From assembly GCF_000429005.1 (NCBI RefSeq), contig NZ_AUBA01000004.1, positions 195,142-259,141 on the forward strand: 64,000 bases of DNA, read 5' to 3'. Source of the stretch: Novosphingobium acidiphilum DSM 19966 (GTDB lineage Bacteria; Pseudomonadota; Alphaproteobacteria; Sphingomonadales; Sphingomonadaceae). Of this stretch, positions 41,441 to 50,708 are shown piece after piece. A program made the position numbers and the translations under genes. The notes beneath the pieces were generated by a model that was not told where the DNA came from, made no database searches, and saw only the letters and a program-made list of their open reading frames with translations. Each line of letters starts with the position of its first letter. The first letter of the stretch is position 1.

Positions 41441-44400
41441 GATTCCTCCACAGATAGTGATACGCCGTCATCGCGCAAGACCACATAAATTGCCGGGATT
41501 ACGAGCAAAGTCAGCAGGGTTGACGAAGCAAGGCCAAACAGCAGCGAAATCGCCAAACCCTGAAAGATCGGATCGGTCAGGATCACGCTGGCGCCGATCA
41601 TGGCGGCGGCGGCGGTCAGCGCGATCGGCTTGACGCGGATGCGGCCGGCTTCGATCAGCACTGCGCGCAAGGGCTTGCCCGGGGTGCTGGCATGGCGGAT
41701 GAAATCGACCAGCAGGATCGAATTGCGCACGATGATCCCGGCCAGCGCGATAAACCCGATCATGCTGGTGGCGGTAAACGGCGCGCCGAACAGCATGTGG
41801 CCGATCACAATGCCGATCAGCGTGAGCGGAACCGGCGTCAGGATCACCAGCGGCAACTTGAATGATCCGAACTGCCCGACCACCAGCACATAGATCGCCA
41901 GCAATGCGACCATGAACGCCCCGCCCATGTCGCGGAACGTGACCCAGGTGATTTCCCATTCGCCATCCCACAACAGGCTGGCATGGCTTTCATCATCGGG
42001 CTGTCCGTGCAGCAGGATCACCGGTTTGGTGAGGCCGTGGCCGGCCCAGTCATAGGCATCGACAGCCTGATCGACGGCCAGCATTCCGTAGATCGGTGCC
42101 TCATAGCGCCCGGCGAGGTCAGCCATGACCATTGTCGCGCCGCGGCCATCGCGCCGGAACATCGCCTGACCACCCTGTTCGCGATGCACATCGACCAGCG
42201 CCCCCAGGTTCAGCAACTGCCCACCGGGCGCCATCGCCACCGGCGTTGCGGCGAGCTCGCCGCTCCACTGCCGTTGGTTCTGGTCCAGGCCCATGACGAT
42301 CGGCAAGGGGTCGCGATCCGCGCCGCGCGGTGCGTAGCCCAGCGTCTGCGTGCCCATCAGCGCGCCGATGCTGTCCAGCACTTGACGCTCGCTCACGCCA
42401 TATTGGTCAAGCTTGCTACGGTCGGGCACCAATCGCAGCGTGGGCAAGGCATGGCCGAACGAATTGTCGGTATCGACAATGAACGGGACCGATTTGAAAA
42501 TCTGTTCCACCGCGAGCGCGGTTTTTTGCCGCGTCGCCTCATCGGGGCCATAGATTTCGGCCAGTAGCGTTGCCAGAACTGGCGGCCCCGGCGGGGTTTC
42601 CACCACCTTGATCACACCACCCGCAGGCAAGACGATCGCTTTGAGCCGCTCGCGCAAATCCACCGCGATCGCATGGCTCGACCGGCTACGGTCGCCCATG
42701 GGTTTCAGGCTGACCATGGCATCGCCCAGATTGGGCGCGGCACGCAGGAAATAGTGACGCACAAGCCCGTTGAAATTGAATGGCGCGGCCGTCCCGGCGT
42801 ACGCTTCCATCGCGGTGACTTCGGGCATCTGCCGCGCCACTGCCGAGGCCGCTTCGAGCACGCGCGAAGTGCCCTCCAGACTGGTGCCGACCGGCATGTC
42901 GACGACCAGTTGCACTTCGCTCTTGTTGTCGAACGGCAGCAGTTTGACCACGACCGCTTTGAAATAGAACATGCTGCACGCGACCAGTGTCGCAATGCCC
43001 ACGCCGATCAGAAAGCCCCGTGCGCTGGCGCGTGTGGCGATCACGCGTGACGCATAGCGGACATAGATCGCCCCCAATCGTCCGCCACCAGCCACGTCAT
43101 GGTCGTGCCCGGTCAGTGTTTTGCGGGCAAAGCGGACCATCAGCCAGGGCGCGATGATCACCGCGACAAAAAAGCTGAACACCATTGCGGCCGACGCATT
43201 GATCGGGATGGGCGCCATATAGGGGCCCATGAGCCCCGACACGAACAGCATCGGCAACAGCGCGGCGACCACTGTCAGCGTGGCAATGATCGTGGGGTTG
43301 CCGACTTCGGCCACGGCCTCGATCGCGGCCTGCTGGCGGCTGCGGCCATCCTTCATCGCCCAGTGGCGGGCAATGTTCTCGATCATTACGATCGCATCAT
43401 CGACGAGGATGCCGATCGAGAAAATCAGCGCGAACAGGCTGACCCGGTTGATCGAGAACCCCATGCTGCGCGAGGCAAACATCGTCAGCATGATCGTCGT
43501 TGGAATAACGATCGCGGTCACCGCCGCTTCGCGCCAGCCGATCGCAAAACCGATCAGGATGACAATCGACACCGTGGCGAGCGCCAGGTGAAAGATCAGC
43601 TCGTTGGCTTTGTCATCGGCCGACTGACCATAATCGCGGGTTACGGTAACGGCCACGCCCGCCGGGACCAGCGATCCCTTCAGCGCCTCGACCCGCGCGA
43701 TGACCGCCTGGCTGACATTGACCGCGTTGGCGCCATTGCGCTTGGCCACGGCGATCGACACCGCAGGCGCCGAGGTCCAGCCGGCTTGCGCATCCTTTGC
43801 CCAGCGCCAGCTTCGCGCCTGATCCTGCGTTGCGCCCTGCACCACTTGCGCGACATCGCCCAATTGCACTGGCGCGCCGCTGGCGGACCGCACGGTCAGC
43901 GCGCGCACTTCGTCGGCGCTGGCCAGCGAGCGCCCGGCCGTAACCGCCATGGCGGCGCCACCTTCGCGCACCGTACCGCCCGGAAAGCTCCGCCCTGCCT
44001 GGCCAATCGCGTCCATGATCGCGGACAGCGGTACGCGCTGCGCCGCAAGGCGAGCAGGATCGGGGATCACGCGGATGGCGTCCTGCTGGCCGCCGGTGAT
44101 GAAGGTTATGCCGACATCATCGACTTTGGCGACTTCACTGCGCAGCTTGGTCGCCAGATCGTAAAGCGTGCGGTCATCCCATTGCCCGACCGCGCCCGGC
44201 TTGGGTGTCAGTGTCAGGACCACAATCGGCACATCGGATATGCCGCGGGTGGTGATCTGTGGCGGGGCGATGCCGACAGGAATCTTGTCAGCGTTGGCCC
44301 TGATCTTCTCGTCGATGCGGGTGGCAGCAGCTTCGGGATTGGACCCGACGACAAACCGCGCGGTCACCAGCACGCCATTGTCTTGCGCCTGGGTATAGAC

Positions 44401-44664
44401 ATGCTCGACGCCATCGACCGATTTGACGATCGTCTCGAGCGGCTTCGCGGCCAGTTCGATGGCATCGGGCGCCGACAGGCCGGGTGTGGCCACGCGGATA
44501 TCGACCATCGGCACGCTGATCTGCGGCTCTTCCTCGCGCGGGATGGTGATCGTGGCGATCAGCCCGACCATGATCGCCGCCAGCAAAAACAGCGGTGTCA
44601 GCGGAGACGCTATGGTGGCGCGGGTCAGGCGGCCGGAAATGCCCAAATTCATTGCGAGTTTCAT
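41437..44664 (-). CDS. RND efflux pump permease
   Basis: A 1075-residue inner-membrane pump. A first transmembrane helix, then periplasmic loop with PREEEPQISVPMVDIRVATPG, central helices including LVDDAIVMIENIARH (the proton-relay aspartates), duplicated second half, and a final helix cluster ending VIPAIYVVLRDDG. It lacks the CzcA metal-site features I would expect and looks like the HAE-type group with PREEEPQ. It lies between its adaptor (overlap ATGA) and the persulfide-sensing ArsR gene. Substrates might be sulfur species or thiol adducts; no direct evidence. Confidence 0.9.
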   Translation of the reverse strand: MKLAMNLGISGRLTRATIASPLTPLFLLAAIMVGLIATITIPREEEPQISVPMVDIRVATPGLSAPDAIELAAKPLETIVKSVDGVEHVYTQAQDNGVLVTARFVVGSNPEAAATRIDEKIRANADKIPVGIAPPQITTRGISDVPIVVLTLTPKPGAVGQWDDRTLYDLATKLRSEVAKVDDVGITFITGGQQDAIRVIPDPARLAAQRVPLSAIMDAIGQAGRSFPGGTVREGGAAMAVTAGRSLASADEVRALTVRSASGAPVQLGDVAQVVQGATQDQARSWRWAKDAQAGWTSAPAVSIAVAKRNGANAVNVSQAVIARVEALKGSLVPAGVAVTVTRDYGQSADDKANELIFHLALATVSIVILIGFAIGWREAAVTAIVIPTTIMLTMFASRSMGFSINRVSLFALIFSIGILVDDAIVMIENIARHWAMKDGRSRQQAAIEAVAEVGNPTIIATLTVVAALLPMLFVSGLMGPYMAPIPINASAAMVFSFFVAVIIAPWLMVRFARKTLTGHDHDVAGGGRLGAIYVRYASRVIATRASARGFLIGVGIATLVACSMFYFKAVVVKLLPFDNKSEVQLVVDMPVGTSLEGTSRVLEAASAVARQMPEVTAMEAYAGTAAPFNFNGLVRHYFLRAAPNLGDAMVSLKPMGDRSRSSHAIAVDLRERLKAIVLPAGGVIKVVETPPGPPVLATLLAEIYGPDEATRQKTALAVEQIFKSVPFIVDTDNSFGHALPTLRLVPDRSKLDQYGVSERQVLDSIGALMGTQTLGYAPRGADRDPLPIVMGLDQNQRQWSGELAATPVAMAPGGQLLNLGALVDVHREQGGQAMFRRDGRGATMVMADLAGRYEAPIYGMLAVDQAVDAYDWAGHGLTKPVILLHGQPDDESHASLLWDGEWEITWVTFRDMGGAFMVALLAIYVLVVGQFGSFKLPLVILTPVPLTLIGIVIGHMLFGAPFTATSMIGFIALAGIIVRNSILLVDFIRHASTPGKPLRAVLIEAGRIRVKPIALTAAAAMIGASVILTDPIFQGLAISLLFGLASSTLLTLLVIPAIYVVLRDDGVSLSVEES

Positions 44665-45671
44665 TGCCCGCCACCTGCCAGCACATCGCCGACATTCACG
44701 CCGGACAGGATTTCGACATTGCCGCCATCGGCCGGCGCGGTCTGCACCGGCACGCGCATTGCGCTGCCGTCACGCGCAACCACGGCCACGCTGTCGAGGC
44801 CGAACTGCGTGCTCACAAATGCTTTCGGCACGACCATGACATGGCGGGACCCTGCCGCCACGCGCGCGGACAGACGCCGCCCGATCAGCCGCGAATCCAG
44901 CCCCGAAATGGCAACATCGGCCGAAACCTGTCCTGCCTGCACGGCCGGATAGACCCGCGTCACCGTGCCCTGATCGGCCATCCCGTCAACTTGTACTTTG
45001 GCACCGGGCAGCACTTTTGCGGCGAGCCCTTCGGGCAGTTCGAGCCGCAGCACGACCGGGCCCGAAGTCACCACCGCGATCACCGTTCCCGGCATGACCG
45101 GCGAACCGGCGGGCACATCGGCGCGCAGCACCCGCCCTGCAGACGGGGCCACAACGGCGCCTTGCCCGGCCATCGCGTTGACCGAGGCCTGCTGCGCGCG
45201 CGCGGCCTGCACTTGCGCACCGGCAGCATTCGCAGCAGCCTCGACCTGGTCGAGCCGCGCTTTGGCATAGACGCCGTTCTCGTAAAGAAAGCGCACCCGC
45301 TTCAGTTCTGCCTGCGCCGCCCCGGCTTGTGCCCCTGCGGCAGCGGCCTGCGCGCCATAGGCGCCCGCCTGATAGCCCAACTGGCTGTCGGTGATCCGCC
45401 CGATCGTCTGGCCCTGGCGGACGCTGTCGCCCGCGCGTACCGACAGACTGGCAAGAAGGCCAGGTATGCGGGCAATCACTTGCGCCTGATCCCGAGTCGA
45501 AACTTCGGCAGGAACAGATTGCCAGTCGGGCGCATCGCGCAGCACCACGGTCAGGCGCGGGCCTGCTGCTGCTTTGGCCGGGGCCTCGGGCGCCTTTGCG
45601 CCGCCGCACGCGGACAGCCCCGCAGAGACTCCCCCCGCCAGCAGCATTGCCAGAACCAAGCCCTTGCGCAT
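44661..45671 (-). CDS. RND periplasmic adaptor (MFP)
   Basis: A 336-residue lipoprotein (LLAGGVSAGLSAC lipobox). Lipoyl half-motifs IPGLLASLSVRAGDSVRQGQTIG and VVAPSAGRVLRADVPAGSPV surround an Ala-rich coiled hairpin (residues about 90-150), followed by the barrel and proximal domains. It links the inner-membrane pump to a TolC channel, most likely the one at 47703. The start at 45671 follows GGAGAG. It follows the rhodanese gene by 31 bases. Confidence 0.9.
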   Translation of the reverse strand: MRKGLVLAMLLAGGVSAGLSACGGAKAPEAPAKAAAGPRLTVVLRDAPDWQSVPAEVSTRDQAQVIARIPGLLASLSVRAGDSVRQGQTIGRITDSQLGYQAGAYGAQAAAAGAQAGAAQAELKRVRFLYENGVYAKARLDQVEAAANAAGAQVQAARAQQASVNAMAGQGAVVAPSAGRVLRADVPAGSPVMPGTVIAVVTSGPVVLRLELPEGLAAKVLPGAKVQVDGMADQGTVTRVYPAVQAGQVSADVAISGLDSRLIGRRLSARVAAGSRHVMVVPKAFVSTQFGLDSVAVVARDGSAMRVPVQTAPADGGNVEILSGVNVGDVLAGGGQ

Positions 45672-45702
45672 CACGTCTCTCCTGCCGCCAGTTGTCTTGA
45701 TT

Positions 45703-46041
45703 TTAGCGTTCGATCGGCAGGCCGGCCGATTTCCATGCGCCAAACCCGCCCGCCAGATGCGTGTTGACCGCAGATTTCGCGGCACGGCATGAGTCGAGCG
45801 CCTGACCTGACCGTTTGCCGCCAAGGCAATTGAGAATAACGGTCTTGCCCTTGGCAACGGGCAACTTGTCGGCCTGAAATGTCGACAGCGGCATGTTGAT
45901 CGCACCCGGGATGTGCCCGGCGGCAAACTCATCGCTTTCGCGCACATCGACCACCAGTGCCTGGTTGGCCTTGATCATCATGTTCAGCGCCGCTGCATCG
46001 ATTTCTCGGTGCTTCACCGATCTCAAAAATCCAAAGACCAT
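45703..46041 (-). CDS. Rhodanese-like sulfurtransferase
   Basis: A 112-residue single-domain rhodanese: VDVRESDEFAAGHIPGAINMPLS and the active loop NCLGGKRSGQA with catalytic Cys72. Single-domain rhodaneses pass sulfane sulfur between thiols. It has no membrane segment; the DUF2892 proteins nearby could be its partners, as in YgaP. First gene of the minus-strand operon, divergent from sqr. The start at 46041 follows GAGGAGA. Confidence 0.9.
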   Translation of the reverse strand: MVFGFLRSVKHREIDAAALNMMIKANQALVVDVRESDEFAAGHIPGAINMPLSTFQADKLPVAKGKTVILNCLGGKRSGQALDSCRAAKSAVNTHLAGGFGAWKSAGLPIER

Positions 46042-46087
46042 CGCTCGTCTCCTCTTGTGGGCAGAGTCTGCCGACACTCAAAATTAT

Positions 46088-46126
46088 CACTTGCTTATAT
46101 GCGTTATGAATTATATTCGTCAAGTG
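46088..46126. promoter_or_regulatory. Divergent rhodanese/sqr promoter with repressor-site candidates
   Basis: An AT-rich island in GC-rich DNA. CACTTG (46088-46093) and CAAGTG (46121-46126) face each other. Inside are two direct repeats TTATATGCGT (46095-46104) and TTATATTCGT (46111-46120), 16 bases apart, and the dyad GAAT-TAT-ATTC (46108-46118). This suits an ArsR/BigR-type operator controlling both operons. Confidence 0.6.
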
Positions 46127-46192
46127 CGATTCAGGAACGCCGCGCCGATCTATCGTGACCGCGCCGAAGGAAAAATTGAGGGAGAGTATTCG

Positions 46193-47488
46193 ATGTCATT
46201 GCCCCGGATCATCGTCCTAGGCGCCGGCCTTGGCGGAACGATCGCCGCCTATGAAATCCGCGAAGCCACCAAGGGCCGCGCCGAGGTCATGGTGGTGTCG
46301 GATACCGACGATTACTGGTTTGTTCCCTCAAACCCCTGGGTGGCCGTGCGCTGGCGCGAACCCGATGCGATCCGCGTCCATCTGCCCCCGGTCATGAAAA
46401 AACGCGGCATCGGCTTTATCAATGTGGGCTGCACACGGGTTCACCCGACAGAAAATCGCCTCGACCTGGGTGATGGCAGCATGATGATGTATGATTATCT
46501 GGTCATCGCCACCGGCCCCGAGCTAGCCTTTGACGAGGTCAAGGGGCTTGGGCCAGACGGTCATACCGTTTCGGTTTGCCGCACCGATCACGCCAGTCAC
46601 GCCGCCGATGATTTCGATGCCTTCTGCGCCAATCCCGGCCCGATCGTGGTTGGCGCGGCGCAGGGCGCATCGTGTTTTGGCCCGGCTTATGAATTTGCGC
46701 TGATACTCGACACCGAACTGCGCAAGCGGAAAATCCGCGATCAGGTGCCGATGACTTTTGTGACGTCCGAACCCTACATCGGCCACCTCGGGCTTGATGG
46801 TGTGGGCGATACCAAGGGCCTTCTCGAAAGCGAAATGCGCAATCGCCACATCAAATGGGTGACCAACGCGCGTATCACTGGCGTCGATGATGGCATGATG
46901 CATGTCGAGGAAGTGGCCGAAGATGGCACTGTCAAAAAGGCGCACGACCTGCCGTTCGGCTATTCGATGATCCTGCCGGCGTTTCGTGGCGTAAAGGCGG
47001 TCTTCGGCATCGAGGGCCTGACCAACCCGCGCGGGTTCATTCTGGCCGACAAGCACCAGCGCAATCCCAATTTCAAAAATATCTATTCGCTGGGCGTTTG
47101 CGTCGCGATCCCGCCGATCGGGCCGACGCCTGTGCCGGTCGGCGTTCCCAAGACGGGCTTCATGATCGAATCGATGGTCACCGCGGTTGCGCACAACCTC
47201 GCCTCGGAACTGGATGGCAAAGACCCGTGCGAAATCCCTAGCTGGAATGCCGTGTGCCTTGCCGATTTCGGCGATGGCGGCGTGGCCTTTGTGGCACAGC
47301 CGCAGATCCCACCGCGCAACGTCAACTGGGCGAGCCAGGGCAAATGGGTCCATCTCGCCAAAGTCGGCTTTGAAAAATACTTCATCCACAAAGTGCGGTC
47401 GGGCACCAGCGAACCGCTCTATGAAAAGCTGGCGCTGCAAGTGCTGGGCATCAACAAATTGAAACAGACCACCAAGGGAGCCGCGTGA
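46193..47488 (+). CDS. sqr: Sulfide:quinone oxidoreductase
   Basis: A 431-residue flavoprotein. The FAD motif is IVLGAGLGGTIAAYEI (7-22). SQR-type redox cysteines stand at Cys129 (VSVCRTD), Cys161 (GASCFGPAYEF) and Cys303 (SLGVCVAIPP), with the C-terminal amphipathic segment (VGFEKYFIHKVRSG) for membrane attachment. SQR oxidises sulfide to polysulfide or a thiol persulfide and reduces quinone. It is first in the plus-strand operon. The start at 46193 follows GGGAGAG. Confidence 0.88.
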   Translation: MSLPRIIVLGAGLGGTIAAYEIREATKGRAEVMVVSDTDDYWFVPSNPWVAVRWREPDAIRVHLPPVMKKRGIGFINVGCTRVHPTENRLDLGDGSMMMYDYLVIATGPELAFDEVKGLGPDGHTVSVCRTDHASHAADDFDAFCANPGPIVVGAAQGASCFGPAYEFALILDTELRKRKIRDQVPMTFVTSEPYIGHLGLDGVGDTKGLLESEMRNRHIKWVTNARITGVDDGMMHVEEVAEDGTVKKAHDLPFGYSMILPAFRGVKAVFGIEGLTNPRGFILADKHQRNPNFKNIYSLGVCVAIPPIGPTPVPVGVPKTGFMIESMVTAVAHNLASELDGKDPCEIPSWNAVCLADFGDGGVAFVAQPQIPPRNVNWASQGKWVHLAKVGFEKYFIHKVRSGTSEPLYEKLALQVLGINKLKQTTKGAA

Positions 47489-47691
47489 TGACACTTGATG
47501 CCGCTGTGATGCGTTTTGCCGGGGTCGTGGTTTTGGCCAGCGCGCTGGCCGCCCACTTCATCAACCCCGCCTGGATCTGGCTGACGCTGTTTGCCGGCGC
47601 CAACATGTTCCAGGCCAGCTTCACCCGCTTTTGCCCGGCAGCCATTGTCTTCAAGATGATGGGCATCAGGCCCGGCAACACCTTCAGGTAA
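47488..47691 (+). CDS. DUF2892 (YgaP-type) small membrane protein
   Basis: A 67-residue protein with two hydrophobic segments (VMRFAGVVVLASALAAHF, WIWLTLFAGANMF) and a cysteine in FTRFCPAAIVFKMMG, as in DUF2892. It overlaps the sqr stop by one base (a GTG start at 47485 is an alternative). It lies in the same place as the DUF2892 gene of known bigR operons. Role proposed in membrane-side sulfur transfer. Confidence 0.85.
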   Translation: MTLDAAVMRFAGVVVLASALAAHFINPAWIWLTLFAGANMFQASFTRFCPAAIVFKMMGIRPGNTFR

Positions 47692-47702
47692 GGATACCCG
47701 TG

Positions 47703-48995
47703 ATGCGCCGCAGGTGCCGTGCCGGACTTTGGACGCTTGCGCGCCGGTCCTTCGTATTGCTGCCGATCTTGTTGTTGGCACCTGCCGCCAGTGCGCAGGA
47801 TCTGGCCTCTGCCATCGCCGACGCGCTGGCTCATGCGCCTGCCATCGTCGAGGCAAACGCGGACGAGGCGATGGCCGGTGCCAAACTCGATGCCGCGCGG
47901 GCCGAAGGGCATCCGCTGGTATCGGTGCAAGGCCAGGTCGGCGCAGGCCGCATCAACAATGGCGGTTTCTTTGGCTTTACCGCGCAAAATGTCACGCCGC
48001 TGGCGGTGCAGGCAGGGGCAGAGATGCCGCTCTATGCCGGGGGCCGGGTGGCCGCCGCAATCGACCAGGCGCACGGCGGGGTGGACATGGCCAGACTGGG
48101 ACTTGCCGATGCGCGCGCGCGGACCGTGGTTTCGGCGGTTGCCGCCTATGCCGAAGTGCTGACGGCGCGCCGGATCGAAGACCGGTTTCACCAGTTGGTC
48201 ACCGAACTGACCGAAGTCGAACGCCAGACGGGCTTACGCTTCAAGGTCGGCGAAATTCCTGCTTCCGAACTGGCGACCGCCACTGCGCGCCGGGCCGAAG
48301 CTGATGGAGGCCTGGCGGGTGCCGAAGGCCGCCGGATCAGCGCCGAAGCACAATTTCGCCGTCTGACCGGGCACGATGCCGGGGCGCTTGCGCCGCTGCC
48401 GGCTTTGCCGACAACCCCGCCGACACTTGATGAAGCCGTTGACAGTGCGCGTCAGGCGAATCCGGCGCTGGCACAAGCTGAAAAGGGCATCGATATCGCC
48501 CGCGCCGGCGTGCGAGCGGCCAAGGCCGAAAGCATGCCGACCATCGGTGCCTATGCCGAAGCGACCCGCACCCGCGACCAGTTCTTTCCCGGATATCAGG
48601 CGGATGCATTTGCGGTCGGCATTCGAGGTCGCTGGACGATTTGGGCGGGCGGGCGCACGCAAGCCAAGATCCACGAGGCCGACGCCGCGCTTGATGGCAG
48701 TGAAGCGCGGGAGCGCGATGCGCGCGACCAGGTCGACAGTGCGGTGATCACCGCATGGTCGGGTCTGGTAACAACCGGGCGCATGGTGACCGCCAGTGCC
48801 GCGCGGGTCACCGCCGCTGACGAAGCCTTGCGCTCGACACGGTTGGAAGCGAAAGTGGGCGCCAAGCCCACGCTGGCAGTGCTCGATGCCGAGCGCGAGG
48901 CGCTGGCGGCGCAAGCCGCGATGATCGAAGCGGAAGGCCAACGCATGATTGCCGCATGGCAACTCAATGCGCTGACCGGGGCCTTATCGAAATGA
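47703..48995 (+). CDS. TolC family outer-membrane channel
   Basis: A 430-residue exported protein (signal ending APAASAQ). TolC repeats are visible: ADALAHAPAIVEANADEAMAGAKLDAARAEGHP, YAGGRVAAAIDQA, and in the second half DEAVDSARQANPALAQAEKG, WTIWAGGRTQAKIHEA. It should complete the RND pump encoded on the opposite strand, whose operon has no channel gene. It lies between DUF2892 and the dioxygenase, whose start overlaps its stop (ATGA). The start at 47703 follows AAGGA. Confidence 0.87.
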   Translation: MRRRCRAGLWTLARRSFVLLPILLLAPAASAQDLASAIADALAHAPAIVEANADEAMAGAKLDAARAEGHPLVSVQGQVGAGRINNGGFFGFTAQNVTPLAVQAGAEMPLYAGGRVAAAIDQAHGGVDMARLGLADARARTVVSAVAAYAEVLTARRIEDRFHQLVTELTEVERQTGLRFKVGEIPASELATATARRAEADGGLAGAEGRRISAEAQFRRLTGHDAGALAPLPALPTTPPTLDEAVDSARQANPALAQAEKGIDIARAGVRAAKAESMPTIGAYAEATRTRDQFFPGYQADAFAVGIRGRWTIWAGGRTQAKIHEADAALDGSEARERDARDQVDSAVITAWSGLVTTGRMVTASAARVTAADEALRSTRLEAKVGAKPTLAVLDAEREALAAQAAMIEAEGQRMIAAWQLNALTGALSK

Positions 48996-49903
48996 CCGAC
49001 GATGCCCTGGTCCGTGCGCAAGCTGTCATCACATCGGGTGCAAAGCCGATCGTGCAGAGCTTTTTCGACGAAGCTACTTTCACCGCCACGCATGTCGTGC
49101 ACGATCCGGTCAGCCGCCAGGCCGCGATCATCGACCCGGTGCTCGATTTCGACCCTGCCTCGGGCCGCACGCGGACTGCTTCGGCAGAAGTCGTAGCCAA
49201 CTATATCGAAGAACGCGATCTTGGCGTTGCCATGCTGATGGAAACGCATGCCCACGCCGATCACTTGTCAGCGGCGCCCTGGCTGCAAGCGCGGCTAGGC
49301 GGCAGGATCGTGATCGGCCGCGATATCGTCACGGTGCAGAAAACCTTCGGCGACCTGTTCAACGAGCCCGCCAGCTTTGCGCGGGATGGTTCGCAGTTCG
49401 ACCTCCTGCTGGATGATGGTGACGATCTGGTGCTGGGCACAATCAAGGGAACCGCGTTGCATGTGCCGGGCCATACCCCTGCCTGCATGGCCTATGTCTT
49501 TGGCGATGCATTGTTTGTCGGTGATACCTTGTTCATGCCCGACTATGGCACGGCGCGAACCGACTTTCCCGGTGGAGATGCTGCCACGCTGTACCGGTCG
49601 ATCCGGCGGCTGTTGCAACTGCCTGCTGCAACGCGGGTGTTCCTTTGTCACGACTACGGCGCGTCCGACCGCGCCGCCTTTGCCTGGGAAACCAGCATAG
49701 GGGATGAGCGGTTGCACAACATCCACGTTCACGACCGGATCGAGGAAGCGGAGTTTGTGGCCATGCGCCAGACCCGCGACGCGACGCTGACCATGCCACG
49801 GCTGATGCTGCCATCGGTGCAGGTCAACATGCGCGCCGGGCACCTGCCCGATGCCGAAGCAAACGGTGTCAGTTACCTAAAGCTGCCGGTAAATCTGCTC
49901 TGA
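48992..49903 (+). CDS. blh: Persulfide dioxygenase, Blh/ETHE1-like
   Basis: A 303-residue metallo-beta-lactamase-fold enzyme. Metal ligands include HAHADH (86-91), VPGHTPACM, the aspartate in FVGDTLFMPDYGTARTDFPGG, and FLCHDYG. The GTARTDFPGG segment is diagnostic of persulfide dioxygenases, which oxidise glutathione persulfide to sulfite using one Fe(II). It directly follows SQR functionally: SQR makes persulfide, this enzyme makes sulfite, the next gene exports it. Blh is the name used in bigR operons. Confidence 0.9.
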   Translation: MTDDALVRAQAVITSGAKPIVQSFFDEATFTATHVVHDPVSRQAAIIDPVLDFDPASGRTRTASAEVVANYIEERDLGVAMLMETHAHADHLSAAPWLQARLGGRIVIGRDIVTVQKTFGDLFNEPASFARDGSQFDLLLDDGDDLVLGTIKGTALHVPGHTPACMAYVFGDALFVGDTLFMPDYGTARTDFPGGDAATLYRSIRRLLQLPAATRVFLCHDYGASDRAAFAWETSIGDERLHNIHVHDRIEEAEFVAMRQTRDATLTMPRLMLPSVQVNMRAGHLPDAEANGVSYLKLPVNLL

Positions 49904-50682
49904 CGCTGCTCCACGCCCTGCTGTCGCTGGGAAGCGGAGGACTTGTCGGCTTTACGCTGGGTCTGGTGGGCGGCGGTGGCTCGGTCATGGCGGTGCCACT
50001 GATGGTCTATGTCGTCGGCGTCAAAGACCCGCATCTGGCCATCGGCACGAGCGCCTTTGCGGTCGCGGTCAACGCCATGGCTGGCCTCGCCAGCCATGCG
50101 CGTGCACGCAATGTCGTGTGGCGTTGCGGCATTGCCTTTGCCCTTGCTGGGGTCATCGGTGCACTTGCGGGATCAAGTCTGGGCAAAGCGATCGATGGTC
50201 AGCGGTTGCTGTTTCTGTTTGCCCTGCTGATGGTCGTGGTCGCCGCAGTCATGTTCCGCTCGCGCCGCGACGACGGCGTCGAAGGCGTCTCCTGCCATCG
50301 CGAAAACCTGCCGCGCGTCACCGGTTTTGGCTTTGCAACCGGATGTCTTTCGGGGTTTTTCGGCATTGGTGGCGGATTTCTCATCGTTCCGGCGCTCATC
50401 GCGGCCACCTCGATGCCGATCTATCAGGCTATCGGAACATCCTTGGTCGCAGTCAGCGCCTTTGGCCTGACCACGGCGGCAAATTATGCCGCGTCGAGGC
50501 TGGTTGACTGGTCATTGGCGGGGACATTCATCCTGGGTGGCTTGGGCGGAACGGTGCTGGGAACTGCGGCTTCACGCCGGCTGTCCGCACACAAAGGCCA
50601 ACTCAACACGCTGTTCGCCGGCGGTATCGTGCTGGTGGCGATCTATATGCTTTACCGTAGCTGGGTGGCGTTGTCCGCTTAG
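49900..50682 (+). CDS. TauE/SafE (TSUP) family sulfite exporter
   Basis: About 260 residues, eight hydrophobic segments. The two half-motifs are GFTLGLVGGGGSVMAVPLMV and GCLSGFFGIGGGFLIVPALI. The protein clearly begins before the first ATG: LHALLSLGSGGLVGFT is needed for helix 1, and no ATG, GTG or TTG lies in the right place. CTG at 49900, overlapping the dioxygenase TGA, is the best start; GTG at 49966 would remove part of helix 1. Known members export sulfite or organosulfonates, or import thiosulfate. Confidence 0.85.
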   Translation: MTLLHALLSLGSGGLVGFTLGLVGGGGSVMAVPLMVYVVGVKDPHLAIGTSAFAVAVNAMAGLASHARARNVVWRCGIAFALAGVIGALAGSSLGKAIDGQRLLFLFALLMVVVAAVMFRSRRDDGVEGVSCHRENLPRVTGFGFATGCLSGFFGIGGGFLIVPALIAATSMPIYQAIGTSLVAVSAFGLTTAANYAASRLVDWSLAGTFILGGLGGTVLGTAASRRLSAHKGQLNTLFAGGIVLVAIYMLYRSWVALSA

Positions 50683-50708
50683 CCTGGTCGCTGAAAGGAC
50701 CCATCGCG

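Noticed and set aside
41437..44664. Heavy-metal (Czc) efflux pump
   Set aside because: ArsR plus RND suggests metals at first sight, but the ArsR has the BigR/SqrR cysteine pattern and the operon is shared with rhodanese, TrxC and sqr; metal export is not excluded but is not supported.
43099..44952. Long open frame on the plus strand
   Set aside because: It is antisense to the RND pump and adaptor genes, which have clear motifs; composition is Arg/His/Asp-rich as expected of a GC-rich antisense frame.
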